From Mixta gaviniae (lineage in GTDB: Bacteria; Pseudomonadota; Gammaproteobacteria; Enterobacterales; Enterobacteriaceae), in contig NZ_CP026377.1 of assembly GCF_002953195.1 (NCBI RefSeq), forward strand, positions 2,108,001 to 2,172,000: 64,000 nt of DNA, in the 5' to 3' direction. Every line of letters begins with the position of its first letter. Position 1 is the first letter of the stretch. The notes under the pieces are model-generated. The model searched no databases. It worked only from the letters and a program-made list of their open reading frames with translations, and had not been told where the DNA came from. The position numbers and the translations under genes are program-made. Shown piece after piece: positions 28,195 through 37,304 of this stretch.

Positions 28195-31011
28195 TTAATC
28201 CTCTAAGCCTGTCTGCTGCTGTGCTTTACGCGCTTTGGCGCGCGCAACGGCGGCGGCCACTGCGGCTTTGCGGCGCGCCTCCGCATCATCCGTGTCGGCG
28301 CTTTCTGCCGCCTGGTGTTGTGCTTTTTTCGCTTTGGCGCGGGCGACGGCCGCTTCAATCGCCGCTTTGCGCGCGTCAACCAGCGCGTCAACCGGCGCGG
28401 CGTCGGCGCTTTCCGGCTCGGCGGCGGCTAAAGGCACGCTTTCGCTTTCTGGCGTCATCGCATCCGTTGACGGCACGCTCTGGCTTTCCGTCTCCGCTTC
28501 TGCGGCGGCGTGATGTTTCTCCGCCGTTGCCTGCTGCGCCTTTTTCGCTTTGGCGCGCGCCACGGCGTCGGCGACCGCGACCTTACGCGCATCAGCCGCT
28601 TCGGCGGCGCGCGCGTTTTCCGGCGCGGCCGCTTCCTCAGACGCATCTGCGCTTTCTGCCGCCGCCTGCGCCTGCTGCGCTTTTTTCGCTTTGGCGCGCG
28701 CGATAGCCGCTTCTACCGCGGCCTTACGCGGATCGACCGCTTCAGACGCGTCTGCGCTTTCCGTCGCCGCCTGCGCCTGCTGCGCTTTTTTCGCTTTGGC
28801 GCGCGCGATAGCCGCTTCTACCGCGGCCTTACGCGGATCGACCGCTTCAGTCGCGTCTGCGCTTTCCGTCGCCGCCTGCGCCTGCTGCGCTTTTTTCGCT
28901 TTGGCGCGCGCGACGGCCGCTTCGACTGCCGCCTTACGCGGATCGACCGCTTCAGACGCGTCTGCGTTTTCCGTCGTCGCCTGCGCCTGCTGCGCTTTTT
29001 TCGCTTTGGCGCGTGCGATAGCCGCTTCGACTGCCGCCTTACGCGGATCGACCGCTTCAGACGCGTCTGCGCTTTCCGCTGCCGCCTGCGCCTGCTGCGC
29101 TTTTTTCGCTTTGGCGCGGGCGACGGCCGCTTCTACTGCCGCCTTACGCGGATCGACCGCTTCAGACGCGTCTGCGCTTTCCGTCGTCGCCTGCGCCTGC
29201 TGCGCTTTTTTCGCTTTGGCGCGCGCGATAGCCGCTTCTACTGCGGCTTTACGCGGATCGATGCCGTCGGCCGCCTGGCTTTCAGCGTCCTGTTCCTGCT
29301 GCGCTTTTTTCGCTTTGGCGCGCGCGATGGCCGCTTCTACTGCGGCTTTACGCGGATCGCCCGCCTGACGCGACAGCGGCTCGGTCTCAGCCTGTTTTTC
29401 TGCCTGGCGCTGGCGCGCCAGCGCCTTACGCGCCTCGCGCTGGGCGATAGCCGCGGCGTTATCAGGCGCTGCGTCCGCATTGTCTTCGATCCCGGTCGCT
29501 TTCTTCGCTTTCACGCGCGCCAGCGCGGCGGCGATCTCATCCTGTTCACTGGCGCTGACTTTACGTTTCGCCTGCGCATGACGCGCTTCACGCGCCAGTT
29601 TTTCCCGCTCCAGGCGCGCCTGACGCGCTTCAAAGCGCGCCTTCGCTTCGGCGGTGCGCTTCGCTTCCAGATCGATGGCGCGCAGTTCCGCTTTCTCTTG
29701 ACGGTAATATTGCACCAGCGGAATATTGCTCGGGCAAACCCAGGCGCAGGCGCCGCATTCGATGCAATCTTCAATATGGTAGGCGCGCGCCTTATCGTGA
29801 TCGGCGCCCTGGCTGTACCAGTAGAGCTGCTGCGGCAGCAGGTTGGCCGGGCAGGCATCGGCGCAGGCGCTGCAGCGGATGCAGGAAAGCTCCTGCTGCG
29901 GCTCGCCCATTTCGCTGGCGGAGGGGGCCAGCAGACAGTTAGTGATTTTCACTACCGGCACGTCCAGCGCGGGCAGGGTAAAGCCCATCAGCGGGCCGCC
30001 CATGATCACCATCTGCTTCGGCTGCGGCTGAAAGCCCGCATGGTGCAACAGATGGCTGACCGGCGTGCCGAGCCGTCCCCAGACGTTGCCCGGCTGCGCT
30101 ACCGCTTCGCCGGTCAGCGTGACGACGCGCTCGGTCAGCGGTTCACCGTCGATAATGGCGCGCTTCACGGCCCAGGCGGTGCCGACGTTCTGCATCAGCA
30201 CGCCGATATCGGAAGATCGTCCGCCGTGCGGCACTTCTTTACCGGTCAGAATTTTGGTCAGCTGCTTCGCGCCGCCGGAAGGGTATTTGGTAGGGATAAC
30301 GCGCAGCTGCAGATCGTTGGCGCCGCCCAGCGCGCGCTTCAGCGCGGCGATCGCCTGCGGTTTATTGTCTTCAATGCCGATCAGCACACGCTCCGCCTGC
30401 AGCACCCAGGCAAGAATGCGGCTGCCCTCAAGCACCTCTTCGGCGCAGTCCTGCATCAGCCGGTCGTCGGCGGTAATATAGGGTTCGCACTCGGCGGCGT
30501 TAATGATCAGCGTACGGGTGCTGTCCAGCCCGCCTTTCAGTTTGGTGGCGGTAGGAAAACCGGCGCCGCCCAGCCCGGCGACGCCCGCCAGATGGATGCG
30601 TTTGATCACTTCTTCGCGCGTCAGCTGGCGATAGTCCGCCACGCCGTCGCGTTCAATCCAGCGATCCTCGCCATCCGGCACGATAAAAACCGAAATCTCC
30701 GCCAGCCCGGAAGGGTGCGCGGTCATATGCGGGCCGATGGCTTCAATGACGCCTGACGTCGGCGCATGCACCGGCAGCATCCGTCCGGCGCCGAAGGTCA
30801 GCGGCTGGCCGCGCAGCACGTGATCGCCGGGTTTAACGCACAGCTCGCCCTCATGGCCGATATGCTGTTTCAGCGGAATGATAAAGCGATCCGCCAGCGG
30901 TAGCTGGCGCAGCGGCGTGCCGTTGGACTGGGTCTTCATTTCCGGCGGATGAATGCCGCCGTCAAAATCCCAAATCTTATCTTTACGGAATATATTCAGT
31001 AGGTTAAGCAT
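28195..31011 (-). CDS. rsxC: Rsx/Rnf complex Fe-S/NADH-side subunit RsxC with long repeat tail
   Basis: A 938-residue peripheral subunit. The start at ATG 31011 ([19 protein letters not shown]) overlaps rsxB by eight bases; upstream in-frame starts lie within rsxB. Residues about 1-440 form the NADH/FMN-binding core ([13 protein letters not shown]), followed by two ferredoxin motifs, [12 protein letters not shown] and [12 protein letters not shown]. From about residue 470 the tail is Ala/Lys/Arg-rich, with ten copies of a helical unit based on [20 protein letters not shown]. coli RsxC is about 740 residues, so the tail is expanded. The TAA is directly followed by the rsxD ATG. Confidence 0.95.
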   Translation of the reverse strand: MLNLLNIFRKDKIWDFDGGIHPPEMKTQSNGTPLRQLPLADRFIIPLKQHIGHEGELCVKPGDHVLRGQPLTFGAGRMLPVHAPTSGVIEAIGPHMTAHPSGLAEISVFIVPDGEDRWIERDGVADYRQLTREEVIKRIHLAGVAGLGGAGFPTATKLKGGLDSTRTLIINAAECEPYITADDRLMQDCAEEVLEGSRILAWVLQAERVLIGIEDNKPQAIAALKRALGGANDLQLRVIPTKYPSGGAKQLTKILTGKEVPHGGRSSDIGVLMQNVGTAWAVKRAIIDGEPLTERVVTLTGEAVAQPGNVWGRLGTPVSHLLHHAGFQPQPKQMVIMGGPLMGFTLPALDVPVVKITNCLLAPSASEMGEPQQELSCIRCSACADACPANLLPQQLYWYSQGADHDKARAYHIEDCIECGACAWVCPSNIPLVQYYRQEKAELRAIDLEAKRTAEAKARFEARQARLEREKLAREARHAQAKRKVSASEQDEIAAALARVKAKKATGIEDNADAAPDNAAAIAQREARKALARQRQAEKQAETEPLSRQAGDPRKAAVEAAIARAKAKKAQQEQDAESQAADGIDPRKAAVEAAIARAKAKKAQQAQATTESADASEAVDPRKAAVEAAVARAKAKKAQQAQAAAESADASEAVDPRKAAVEAAIARAKAKKAQQAQATTENADASEAVDPRKAAVEAAVARAKAKKAQQAQAATESADATEAVDPRKAAVEAAIARAKAKKAQQAQAATESADASEAVDPRKAAVEAAIARAKAKKAQQAQAAAESADASEEAAAPENARAAEAADARKVAVADAVARAKAKKAQQATAEKHHAAAEAETESQSVPSTDAMTPESESVPLAAAEPESADAAPVDALVDARKAAIEAAVARAKAKKAQHQAAESADTDDAEARRKAAVAAAVARAKARKAQQQTGLED
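28640..29258 (-). repeat. 105-bp tandem repeats within rsxC
   Basis: Six near-identical 105-base units. The marker GATCG recurs at 28731, 28836, 28941, 29046, 29151 and 29256, exactly 105 apart; a shorter 99-base unit reaches 29355. Each encodes 35 residues, [20 protein letters not shown] plus an acidic spacer. Differences are mainly Ile/Val and Thr/Ala swaps, suggesting recent unequal duplication. Confidence 0.95.
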
Positions 31012-31582
31012 GACTTTCCACAGGAATGACCCGTACCGGGATGGTGTGCAGATCCCATTTCCAGTTTGCCGTAGTGGTGGCAACCGGACGCATTTCAATA
31101 CAGTCGGTCGGGCAGGGCGCGACACAGAGATCGCAACCGGTGCAGACGTCGCTCAGCACAGTGTGCATGGCGCGCGTGGCGCCGACGATGGCATCGACCG
31201 GACAGGCCTGGATGCACTTGGTGCAGCCGATGCAGTTCGCTTCGTCGATCCACGCCACGGTGCGTACCGGCTCTTTGGCGCTTTCGTCGCCGTCGATCGG
31301 TTGCGGCTCGACATTGAGCAGGCCCGCCAGCTTCAGCATCGTCTGCTCGCCGCCGGGGGCGCATTTATTGATCGCCTCGCCGTTATTGCCCACCGCTTCC
31401 GCATAGGGGCGGCAGCCGGGATAGCCGCACTGCCCGCACTGGCTCTGCGGCAGCACGGCATCGATTTGCTCAACGATCGGATCCGCTTCCACTTTAAAGC
31501 GGCGTGATGCATAGCCCAACAGCCCGCCGAAGATCAGGCTCAGAGCGCTTATTGCAGCAATAGCTATCCAGATAGCGGTCAT
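31004..31582 (-). CDS. rsxB: Rsx/Rnf complex ferredoxin subunit RsxB
   Basis: A 192-residue iron-sulfur protein. One N-terminal membrane helix (residues 3-25) is followed by a four-Cys motif CGQCGYPGC (about 50-58) and two [4Fe-4S] ferredoxin motifs, [12 protein letters not shown] and [12 protein letters not shown]. It carries electrons between RsxC and the membrane subunits. Its ATG shares one base with the rsxA stop (ATGA), and its end overlaps rsxC by eight bases. Confidence 0.97.
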   Translation of the reverse strand: MTAIWIAIAAISALSLIFGGLLGYASRRFKVEADPIVEQIDAVLPQSQCGQCGYPGCRPYAEAVGNNGEAINKCAPGGEQTMLKLAGLLNVEPQPIDGDESAKEPVRTVAWIDEANCIGCTKCIQACPVDAIVGATRAMHTVLSDVCTGCDLCVAPCPTDCIEMRPVATTTANWKWDLHTIPVRVIPVESHA

Positions 31583-32163
31583 CAGAATTTCACCAGACCA
31601 GTAAAGCCCATAAAGGCCAGCGCCATCAGGCCGGCGGTAATCAGCGCGATAGAGGAACCTTTAAACGGCGCCGGCACGTTGGCCAGCACCAGCCGTTCGC
31701 GCATGCCGGCAAACAGCACCATCACCAGCGAAAAGCCGAGCGAAGCGCTGAAGCCGTAAAGCGCCGCCTGCAAAAAGGTGTGGTTAAGGTTAACGCTCAG
31801 CAGCGGCACCGCCAGCACCGCGCAGTTAGTGGTGATCAGCGGCAGAAAGATGCCCAGCAGGCGATAGAGCGCCGGGCTGGTTTTACGCACTACCATCTCC
31901 GTAAACTGCACGGTAACGGCGATAACGAGGATATAGGCCAGCGTACGCAGATACACCAGATCCAGCGGCACCAGAATCAGATGGTTCACCACCCAGGCGC
32001 AGATCGAGGCCAGGGTGATAACAAATGTGGTCGCAAGCCCCATGCCTATCGCCGTTTCCAGTTTTTTGGAAACGCCCATAAAGGGACAGAGGCCAAGGAA
32101 CTTCACCAGAACGAAGTTGTTCACCAGCACTGTGCCGACGAAAAGAAGCAGATAATCGGTCAT
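31582..32163 (-). CDS. rsxA: Rsx/Rnf complex membrane subunit RsxA
   Basis: A 193-residue integral membrane protein with six helices, first gene of rsxABCDGE-nth. [24 protein letters not shown] near the N terminus and [17 protein letters not shown] mid-protein hold the conserved cysteines of the membrane iron-sulfur centre. RsxA and RsxE are antiparallel homologues. A GC-rich hairpin lies upstream, between it and ydgK. Confidence 0.97.
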   Translation of the reverse strand: MTDYLLLFVGTVLVNNFVLVKFLGLCPFMGVSKKLETAIGMGLATTFVITLASICAWVVNHLILVPLDLVYLRTLAYILVIAVTVQFTEMVVRKTSPALYRLLGIFLPLITTNCAVLAVPLLSVNLNHTFLQAALYGFSASLGFSLVMVLFAGMRERLVLANVPAPFKGSSIALITAGLMALAFMGFTGLVKF

Positions 32164-32205
32164 CGTATCGCCCGGGGTTACAAAAGGTGCTTATTATCAG
32201 TCATT

Positions 32206-32231
32206 CCCGGCGCCATCACAACGGCGCCGGG
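32206..32231. other. Hairpin between ydgK and rsxA
   Basis: 9-bp perfect stem CCCGGCGCC / GGCGCCGGG with an eight-base loop. It could end ydgK transcription or lie in the rsx leader. Confidence 0.6.
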
Positions 32232-32288
32232 CGGCGGGAACGGCGACAAAAGCACTCAGGATTAAATTATTGCGCTTTTTCGCGCCGC

Positions 32289-32732
32289 TCAGGGGGCGAT
32301 AAAGGTATTTTTCACCCGCTGCGCGCGGCGGAAATAGGGCACCATGGTGGCTGCCGCCAGCAGCGACAGCAGCAGGGAACGCACCGCCGCGCCATCGGCG
32401 ACCGGCGAGAAAGCGAAGGTTTTCAACGCCAGCACCACGGTCAGCAGCAGCCAGATAATGTAGTGGCGCGGCAGACGGCGCGAGCGGCGGCAGAAAAGCC
32501 AGGTCACCCAGCCGCTGTAGATCCAGACCGCCAGCGACGTGGCCAGCGACAGCCCCCACTGCGTCAGAAACGCGTGGTCATGGCTGAACAGCGCGTCGCG
32601 CCAGGCGGGGTTGAACAGCGCGCCGAGATACATCACCACCACCAGCGCGCTGGTCAGCACGGTCAGGATCAGCCAGGCGAGCGGCAGCAGCAGCCAGCCG
32701 CCGAGGCGTGGCGCGGGGGACGTTAATGACAT
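32289..32732 (-). CDS. ydgK: DUF2569 inner-membrane protein YdgK
   Basis: A 147-residue protein with four predicted membrane helices (about 12-38, 58-82, 88-106 and 115-132) and a short basic loop RRSRRLPRHY. It has the pattern of DUF2569 and lies between cnu and rsxA as in E. coli, where the function is unknown. In E. coli ydgK is close to the rsx operon and may be co-transcribed; here a hairpin separates them. Confidence 0.85.
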   Translation of the reverse strand: MSLTSPAPRLGGWLLLPLAWLILTVLTSALVVVMYLGALFNPAWRDALFSHDHAFLTQWGLSLATSLAVWIYSGWVTWLFCRRSRRLPRHYIIWLLLTVVLALKTFAFSPVADGAAVRSLLLSLLAAATMVPYFRRAQRVKNTFIAP

Positions 32733-32845
32733 ACGGCATTCCTTGTAGAGCGAAACGGCGGCGTGAGGCAGGAGATGGCCAAACCAGTCACGCCCGATAG
32801 GGACCCGGTATTATACGGAAAAGCGGAAGAGGGAACAGGCAGGAT

Positions 32846-33061
32846 TTAAACCACGTAGCGCCAGACCGATTTCGGCACTTCGCCTAAATTGAACAGTTTT
32901 CCGCCGGATACCAGCTCGGCGCGACGATGATCGGCAGCGCGATACATATTCATCAATTCAGTATCATCGGTCAGGGAGTAATTAAGATGATCAAATAACT
33001 TTTCCAGGCTTTCTGAGGTATTCACTTTACGAAATTTCAACAGGTAATCTTGCGCTGTCAT
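32846..33061 (-). CDS. cnu: H-NS/StpA-binding protein Cnu (YdgT)
   Basis: A 71-residue Hha-family protein (start [12 protein letters not shown] at 33061; an in-frame ATG nine bases upstream is less likely). It is all-helical, with the conserved [18 protein letters not shown] and [19 protein letters not shown] segments. It binds the H-NS oligomerisation domain and modulates silencing of horizontally acquired genes. Gene order cnu-ydgK-rsxA is conserved. In E. coli the next genes are blr, ydgJ and add; here the arabinose block intervenes. Confidence 0.93.
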   Translation of the reverse strand: MTAQDYLLKFRKVNTSESLEKLFDHLNYSLTDDTELMNMYRAADHRRAELVSGGKLFNLGEVPKSVWRYVV

Positions 33062-33424
33062 AATAACCATAATAATGGAGAGAAGGTTGAGCGACTCAGT
33101 ATAGGGAGGCCGCGGCGTCTGTCCAGATCCCGCCAGGCAAAAAAACGCGAAATTCAGAAAATAGCGCTGTCCGTCAGCGGATGAAATGCAAATTTATACT
33201 TTTAAAAACTTATACCTCGGTTACGCCGCATTCTTTTTCTCTTAACCCTGAAAAATGCGCCGTCGCGCCAGGAATATTCTGAGTAAATAGAGATTGGCCT
33301 GCGCCGTTGCATAGCGGGAAAAGGTGACAATAAAACTGTCACGCTAAAAATTGAATAAACCTGTTTTTTACACGGTTAAGCGAAAATGTTTAACATTTGC
33401 CGAAAAAAGCGCAAAGAGCAGCAT

Positions 33425-33440
33425 TGTGCGAAGCGTCACA
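33425..33440. promoter_or_regulatory. Candidate CRP site upstream of ytfQ
   Basis: TGTGC-GAAGCG-TCACA matches the CRP consensus TGTGA-N6-TCACA at nine of ten positions. It overlaps a second inverted repeat TCACA-AATA-TGTGA at 33436-33449. Confidence 0.6.
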
Positions 33441-33502
33441 AATATGTGATTTAACGCGGCGCGCGTCAGGCGGATCAACATGACTGAAGTTTACACGTCT
33501 TT

Positions 33503-33514
33503 GTAATCGCTACC
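33503..33514. promoter_or_regulatory. Candidate LacI/GalR-type operator upstream of ytfQ
   Basis: GTAATCGCTACC agrees with the GalR-type pattern GTAANCGNTTNC except at one or two positions. GalR-type control of ytfQ would suit a galactofuranose importer. Weak evidence on its own. Confidence 0.35.
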
Positions 33515-33578
33515 AAAACCTGTACTGGCTAACCACTTATGTTTATTACACTTATTTAACAGTTTTGAAAAATCATTT

Positions 33579-33595
33579 CAGGCGTTTTTTCCATA
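33579..33595 (+). promoter_or_regulatory. Candidate AraC half-site upstream of ytfQ
   Basis: CAGG-N7-TCCATA, in the orientation of ytfQ transcription, matches the AraC half-site TAGC-N7-TCCATA at eight of ten fixed positions. The next 21-bp register (33600-33616) is poor. Confidence 0.35.
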
Positions 33596-33745
33596 TCATT
33601 TACCCGTATTGCACCGCAGCGAAACAGGTAACCCATTTAATTAATTGAATTTTGTGAACCAGGTCGAAAACTCCCGTAGCTGAATCCGCCAGGCTGTAAA
33701 CGCACTTGTACCCAGGCTGTGAAATCCCACCAGAGGAATAAGACT

Positions 33746-34702
33746 ATGTGGAAGCGTTTACTTTTATCCGCGATGGTGAGCGCTACGCTCGCCGCGCCGT
33801 CGCTGGCGGCAAATATGACCGTAGGTTTCTCGCAGGTCGGCTCGGAATCGGGCTGGCGTGCGGCGGAAACCAGCGTAGCGAAAAGCGAAGCGGCGAAGCG
33901 CGGCATCACGCTGAAAATTGCCGATGGCCAGCAGAAGCAGGAGAACCAAATCAAGGCGGTGCGCTCGTTTATCGCCCAGGGCGTTGATGCCATCTTTATC
34001 GCGCCGGTGGTGCAGACTGGCTGGGAGCCGGTGCTGGAAGAGGCGAAAGACGCCAATATTCCGGTGTTCCTGCTCGACCGCGCCATCGTGGTGAAAGATA
34101 ACTCGCTCTACACCTCCGTGATCACCGCAGATAACGTGCTGGAGGGCCGCCTGATCGGCGAATGGCTGGTGAAGCAGATGAACGGCAAGCCGTGCAACGT
34201 GGTTGAGCTGCAGGGCACCGTCGGTGCCAGCGTCGCCATCGACCGTAAAAAAGGCTTTGCCGAAGCGATTGCCAATACGCCGACCATCAAAGTGATCCGT
34301 TCGCAGTCGGGTGACTTTACCCGCAGCAAAGGCAAAGAGGTGATGGAGAGCTTTATCAAGGCGGAAAATAACGGCAAAAATATCTGCATGGTGTACGCCC
34401 ATAACGACGATATGGCGATCGGCGCCATCCAGGCGATTAAAGAGGCGGGGCTGAAACCGGGCAAAGATATTCTTACCGGCTCGATTGATGGTGTGCCCGA
34501 TATTTATAAAGCGATGCTGGCGGGCGAAGCCAACGCTAACGTCGAGCTGACGCCGAATATGGCCGGCCCGGCGTTCGATGCGCTGGAGAAACTGAAACAG
34601 AACGGCACCGTGCCGCCGAAAGTGATTAAAACCGAAACCAAACTCTGGCTGCCCGCCGACGCGCAAAGCGAACTCGATAAGAAGAAAAATATGGGCTACT
34701 GA
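33746..34702 (+). CDS. ytfQ: Galactofuranose ABC transporter, periplasmic binding protein YtfQ
   Basis: A 318-residue substrate-binding protein, exactly the E. coli YtfQ length. The start is ATG 33746 with AGAGGAATAAG upstream; a frame start nine codons earlier is rejected. A signal peptide spans residues 1-22 (cleavage after LAA). The mature protein begins MTVGFSQVGSESGWRAAET, followed by FLLDRA and YAHNDDMAIGAIQAI, all near-identical to YtfQ. E. coli YtfQ binds the furanose form of galactose. The setting beside ara genes raises the chance of an arabinofuranose role. A long hairpin follows before ytfR. Confidence 0.93.
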   Translation: MWKRLLLSAMVSATLAAPSLAANMTVGFSQVGSESGWRAAETSVAKSEAAKRGITLKIADGQQKQENQIKAVRSFIAQGVDAIFIAPVVQTGWEPVLEEAKDANIPVFLLDRAIVVKDNSLYTSVITADNVLEGRLIGEWLVKQMNGKPCNVVELQGTVGASVAIDRKKGFAEAIANTPTIKVIRSQSGDFTRSKGKEVMESFIKAENNGKNICMVYAHNDDMAIGAIQAIKEAGLKPGKDILTGSIDGVPDIYKAMLAGEANANVELTPNMAGPAFDALEKLKQNGTVPPKVIKTETKLWLPADAQSELDKKKNMGY

Positions 34703-34720
34703 TCCGCATTTCATCGCCGC

Positions 34721-34758
34721 CGTCGGCCAGGCGTCCCGCGGGACGTACTGGCCGACGC
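34721..34758. other. Long intercistronic hairpin ytfQ-ytfR
   Basis: Outer stem CGTCGGCCAG (34721-34730) pairs with CTGGCCGACG (34749-34758), and the inside holds the 12-base palindrome GTCCCGCGGGAC. Such structures between binding-protein and ATPase genes protect the upstream mRNA and allow excess binding protein. Confidence 0.8.
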
Positions 34759-34782
34759 CGTTGTTATTCACCGAGGCGTATT

Positions 34783-36300
34783 ATGACTGTGCAAACAGAA
34801 AAGCTGCTGGATATACGCGGCGTCAGTAAATTTTTCCCCGGCGTCAAGGCGCTGGATAACGTCTCGTTCAGCCTGCAGCGCGGCGAGATCATGGCGCTGC
34901 TGGGAGAGAACGGGGCGGGCAAATCGACGCTGATCAAGGTGCTGACCGGCGTCTATCAGCGCGACGCCGGCGACGTGCTGCTCAACGGCGCGGCGATCGC
35001 GCCGCGCAACACCGCCCAGGCGCAACAGGCGGGCATCGGCACCGTCTATCAGGAGGTCAACCTGCTGCCCAATATGTCGGTGGCGGACAACCTGTTTATT
35101 GGCCGCGAGCCTAAGCGCTTCGGCATGGTGGATCGCAAGGCGATGGCGCGTCAGGCGCGCGCGCTGCTTAACCGCTACGGCTTCTCGCTCGACGTCAACC
35201 GGCCGCTGGGCCACTATTCGGTGGCGATGCAGCAGATTATCGCCATCTGCCGCGCGGTCGATCTCTCCGCCCAGGTGCTGATTCTCGATGAGCCGACTGC
35301 CAGCCTCGACGCCAGCGAAGTAGAGATGCTGTTTACGCTCATGAACCAGCTGAAGGCGAAGGGGATGAGCCTGATTTTCGTCACCCATTTTCTCGATCAG
35401 GTGTATCGCGTCTGCGATCGCATCACCATCCTGCGTAATGGCCAGTATATCGCCACCCGCGATGCCGATACGCTGCCGCAGCTGGAGCTGATCAAGCTGA
35501 TGCTGGGGCGCGAGCTGATGGAAACCGCGCTACAACGCGCCGGGCGAACGCTGAAAAGCGAGAAGCCGGTGGTGGAGTTTCAACACTACAGCAAGAAGGG
35601 CACTATCGAGCCGTTCAGCCTGGCGGTGCGCCCTGGCGAAGCGGTCGGCCTCGCGGGCCTGCTCGGCTCCGGCCGTACCGAAACCGCAGAGGTGCTGTTT
35701 GGCGTGCGGCGCGCCGACAGCGGCACCGCCTTTATCCGCGGCAAAAAACAGACTATCCGTACCCCGGCGCAGGCGTCGCGGCTCGGCATGGGCTTCTGCC
35801 CGGAAGATCGCAAAACCGACGGCATTATCGGCGCCGCGTCGGTGCGCGAGAACATTATCCTCGCCCTGCAGGCTCAGCGCGGCTGGCTGCGTCCCATCAG
35901 CAAGCGCGAGCAGACCGATATCGCTCAGCGCTTTATCCGCCAGTTGGGGATCCGCACCCCGCACGCCGAGCAGCCGATAGAGCTGCTCTCCGGCGGCAAC
36001 CAGCAAAAGGTGCTGCTGTCGCGCTGGCTGGTGACCCGCCCGCAGTTTCTGATCCTGGATGAGCCGACGCGTGGCATCGACGTGGGCGCCCATGCGGAGA
36101 TCATTCGTCTGATTGAATCGCTGTGCGCCGACGGCCTGGCGCTGCTGGTGATCTCATCGGAGCTGGAAGAACTGGTCGGCTATGCCGATCGTGTGGTGAT
36201 CCTGCGCGATCGCCAGCAGGTCGCGGAAATCCCGCTGGAAAAACTCTCGGTGGCAGCCATCGTTGGCGCTATCGCGGATGGAGGAGCGCGTCATGCCTGA
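34783..36300 (+). CDS. ytfR: Galactofuranose ABC transporter ATPase YtfR
   Basis: A 505-residue ATPase with two fused nucleotide-binding domains. Domain 1 has Walker [10 protein letters not shown] (about residues 44-52) and Walker B LILDEPTASLD. Domain 2 lacks a canonical Walker A (GLLGSGRTET) but has the signature LSGGNQQKV and Walker [12 protein letters not shown], the usual asymmetric arrangement of monosaccharide ATPases. It energises uptake with YtfT and YjfF. The last codons overlap the ytfT start by eight bases. Confidence 0.93.
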   Translation: MTVQTEKLLDIRGVSKFFPGVKALDNVSFSLQRGEIMALLGENGAGKSTLIKVLTGVYQRDAGDVLLNGAAIAPRNTAQAQQAGIGTVYQEVNLLPNMSVADNLFIGREPKRFGMVDRKAMARQARALLNRYGFSLDVNRPLGHYSVAMQQIIAICRAVDLSAQVLILDEPTASLDASEVEMLFTLMNQLKAKGMSLIFVTHFLDQVYRVCDRITILRNGQYIATRDADTLPQLELIKLMLGRELMETALQRAGRTLKSEKPVVEFQHYSKKGTIEPFSLAVRPGEAVGLAGLLGSGRTETAEVLFGVRRADSGTAFIRGKKQTIRTPAQASRLGMGFCPEDRKTDGIIGAASVRENIILALQAQRGWLRPISKREQTDIAQRFIRQLGIRTPHAEQPIELLSGGNQQKVLLSRWLVTRPQFLILDEPTRGIDVGAHAEIIRLIESLCADGLALLVISSELEELVGYADRVVILRDRQQVAEIPLEKLSVAAIVGAIADGGARHA

Positions 36301-37303
36301 AAGTCACGTACTGCCGGAGAAGCCCCCCGTGTTAAAGCGTAAACTTCCGCCCGGAATGCCGCAGCTGGCGGCGTTGATTTTGGTGCTGCTGGTAGACAGC
36401 CTGGTAGCGAATAATTTCTTTGCGCTGCATCTGCAGGATGGCCGCCTGTTCGGCAGCCCGATCGATATCCTTAACCGCGCGGTGCCGGTGGCGCTGCTTG
36501 CTATCGGCATGACGCTGGTGATCGCCACCGGCGGCATCGATCTCTCGGTCGGGGCCATTATGGCGATCGCCGGCGCGACGGCGGCGACGCTAACGGTGGC
36601 GGGCCACAGCCTGCCGGTGATTATTCTGGCGACGCTGGCCAGCGGCGTGCTGTGCGGGCTGTGGAATGGCATCCTCGTGGCGTTGCTGAAGATCCAGCCG
36701 TTCGTCGCCACGCTGATTTTGATGGTGGCGGGGCGCGGCATCGCACAGCTGATCACCCAGGGGCAGATTGTGACCTTCGATAGCGACGCGCTTGGCTGGA
36801 TCGGCAGCGGATCGTTCGCGCTATTGCCGGTGCCGGTCTGGATCGCCGCGGTAATGGCGCTGCTGGTCTGGCTGCTGACGCGCAAAACCGCCCTCGGGCT
36901 GTTTATCGAGGCGGTGGGCATCAACCTGCGCGCCGCGCGTAACGCCGGGGTCAACGGCTGGCTGGTGGTGATGTCCGCCTACCTGATCAGCGGCTTCTGC
37001 GCGGCGGTGGCGGGGCTGATCGTCGCGGCGGATATTCGCGGTGCCGACGCCAATAACGCCGGGCTCTGGCTGGAGCTGGACGCCATCCTTGCGGTGGTGA
37101 TCGGCGGCGCCTCGCTGATGGGCGGACGCTTCAATCTGCTGCTGTCGCTGCTGGGCGCGCTGATCATTCAGGCGATGAATACCGGCATCCTGCTCTCCGG
37201 TTTTCCGCCGGAGCTGAACCAGGTGGTCAAAGCGGTGGTGGTGATGGCGGTACTGCTGCTGCAGTCGCCGCGTTTTTTGCAGTTACTGAAGCGGAGAGGC
37301 TGA
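36293..37303 (+). CDS. ytfT: Galactofuranose ABC transporter permease YtfT
   Basis: A 336-residue RbsC-family permease started at ATG 36293 (MPESHVLPEK), overlapping the ytfR stop by eight bases; an in-frame start 30 bases upstream lies within ytfR. About ten hydrophobic helices are present. The family motif ATGGIDLSVGAIMAIAGATAA is at about residues 85-105. It is paired with YjfF, one base downstream, as a heterodimeric channel. Confidence 0.92.
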   Translation: MPESHVLPEKPPVLKRKLPPGMPQLAALILVLLVDSLVANNFFALHLQDGRLFGSPIDILNRAVPVALLAIGMTLVIATGGIDLSVGAIMAIAGATAATLTVAGHSLPVIILATLASGVLCGLWNGILVALLKIQPFVATLILMVAGRGIAQLITQGQIVTFDSDALGWIGSGSFALLPVPVWIAAVMALLVWLLTRKTALGLFIEAVGINLRAARNAGVNGWLVVMSAYLISGFCAAVAGLIVAADIRGADANNAGLWLELDAILAVVIGGASLMGGRFNLLLSLLGALIIQAMNTGILLSGFPPELNQVVKAVVVMAVLLLQSPRFLQLLKRRG

Positions 37304-37304
37304 A

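Larger units (their letters stand above)
33062..33745. other. Regulatory region between cnu and ytfQ
   Basis: 684 bases, AT-rich, between divergent cnu and ytfQ. No small gene such as blr could be found on either strand. It contains a CRP-like site, a LacI/GalR-type half palindrome and an AraC-like half-site, listed separately, all upstream of ytfQ. Confidence 0.7.

Noticed and set aside
28640..29355. CRISPR array or integrated repeat element
   Set aside because: 105-base units are in frame inside rsxC and code for a regular peptide module.
28510..30756. 748-codon open frame on the plus strand opposite rsxC
   Set aside because: It is the shadow of rsxC: high GC and in-phase 105-bp repeats keep the antisense frame open, and the product is a low-complexity Arg/Phe repeat.
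33062..33745. blr small membrane protein gene expected next to cnu
   Set aside because: No short frame with a membrane segment and ribosome binding site resembling Blr was found on either strand.
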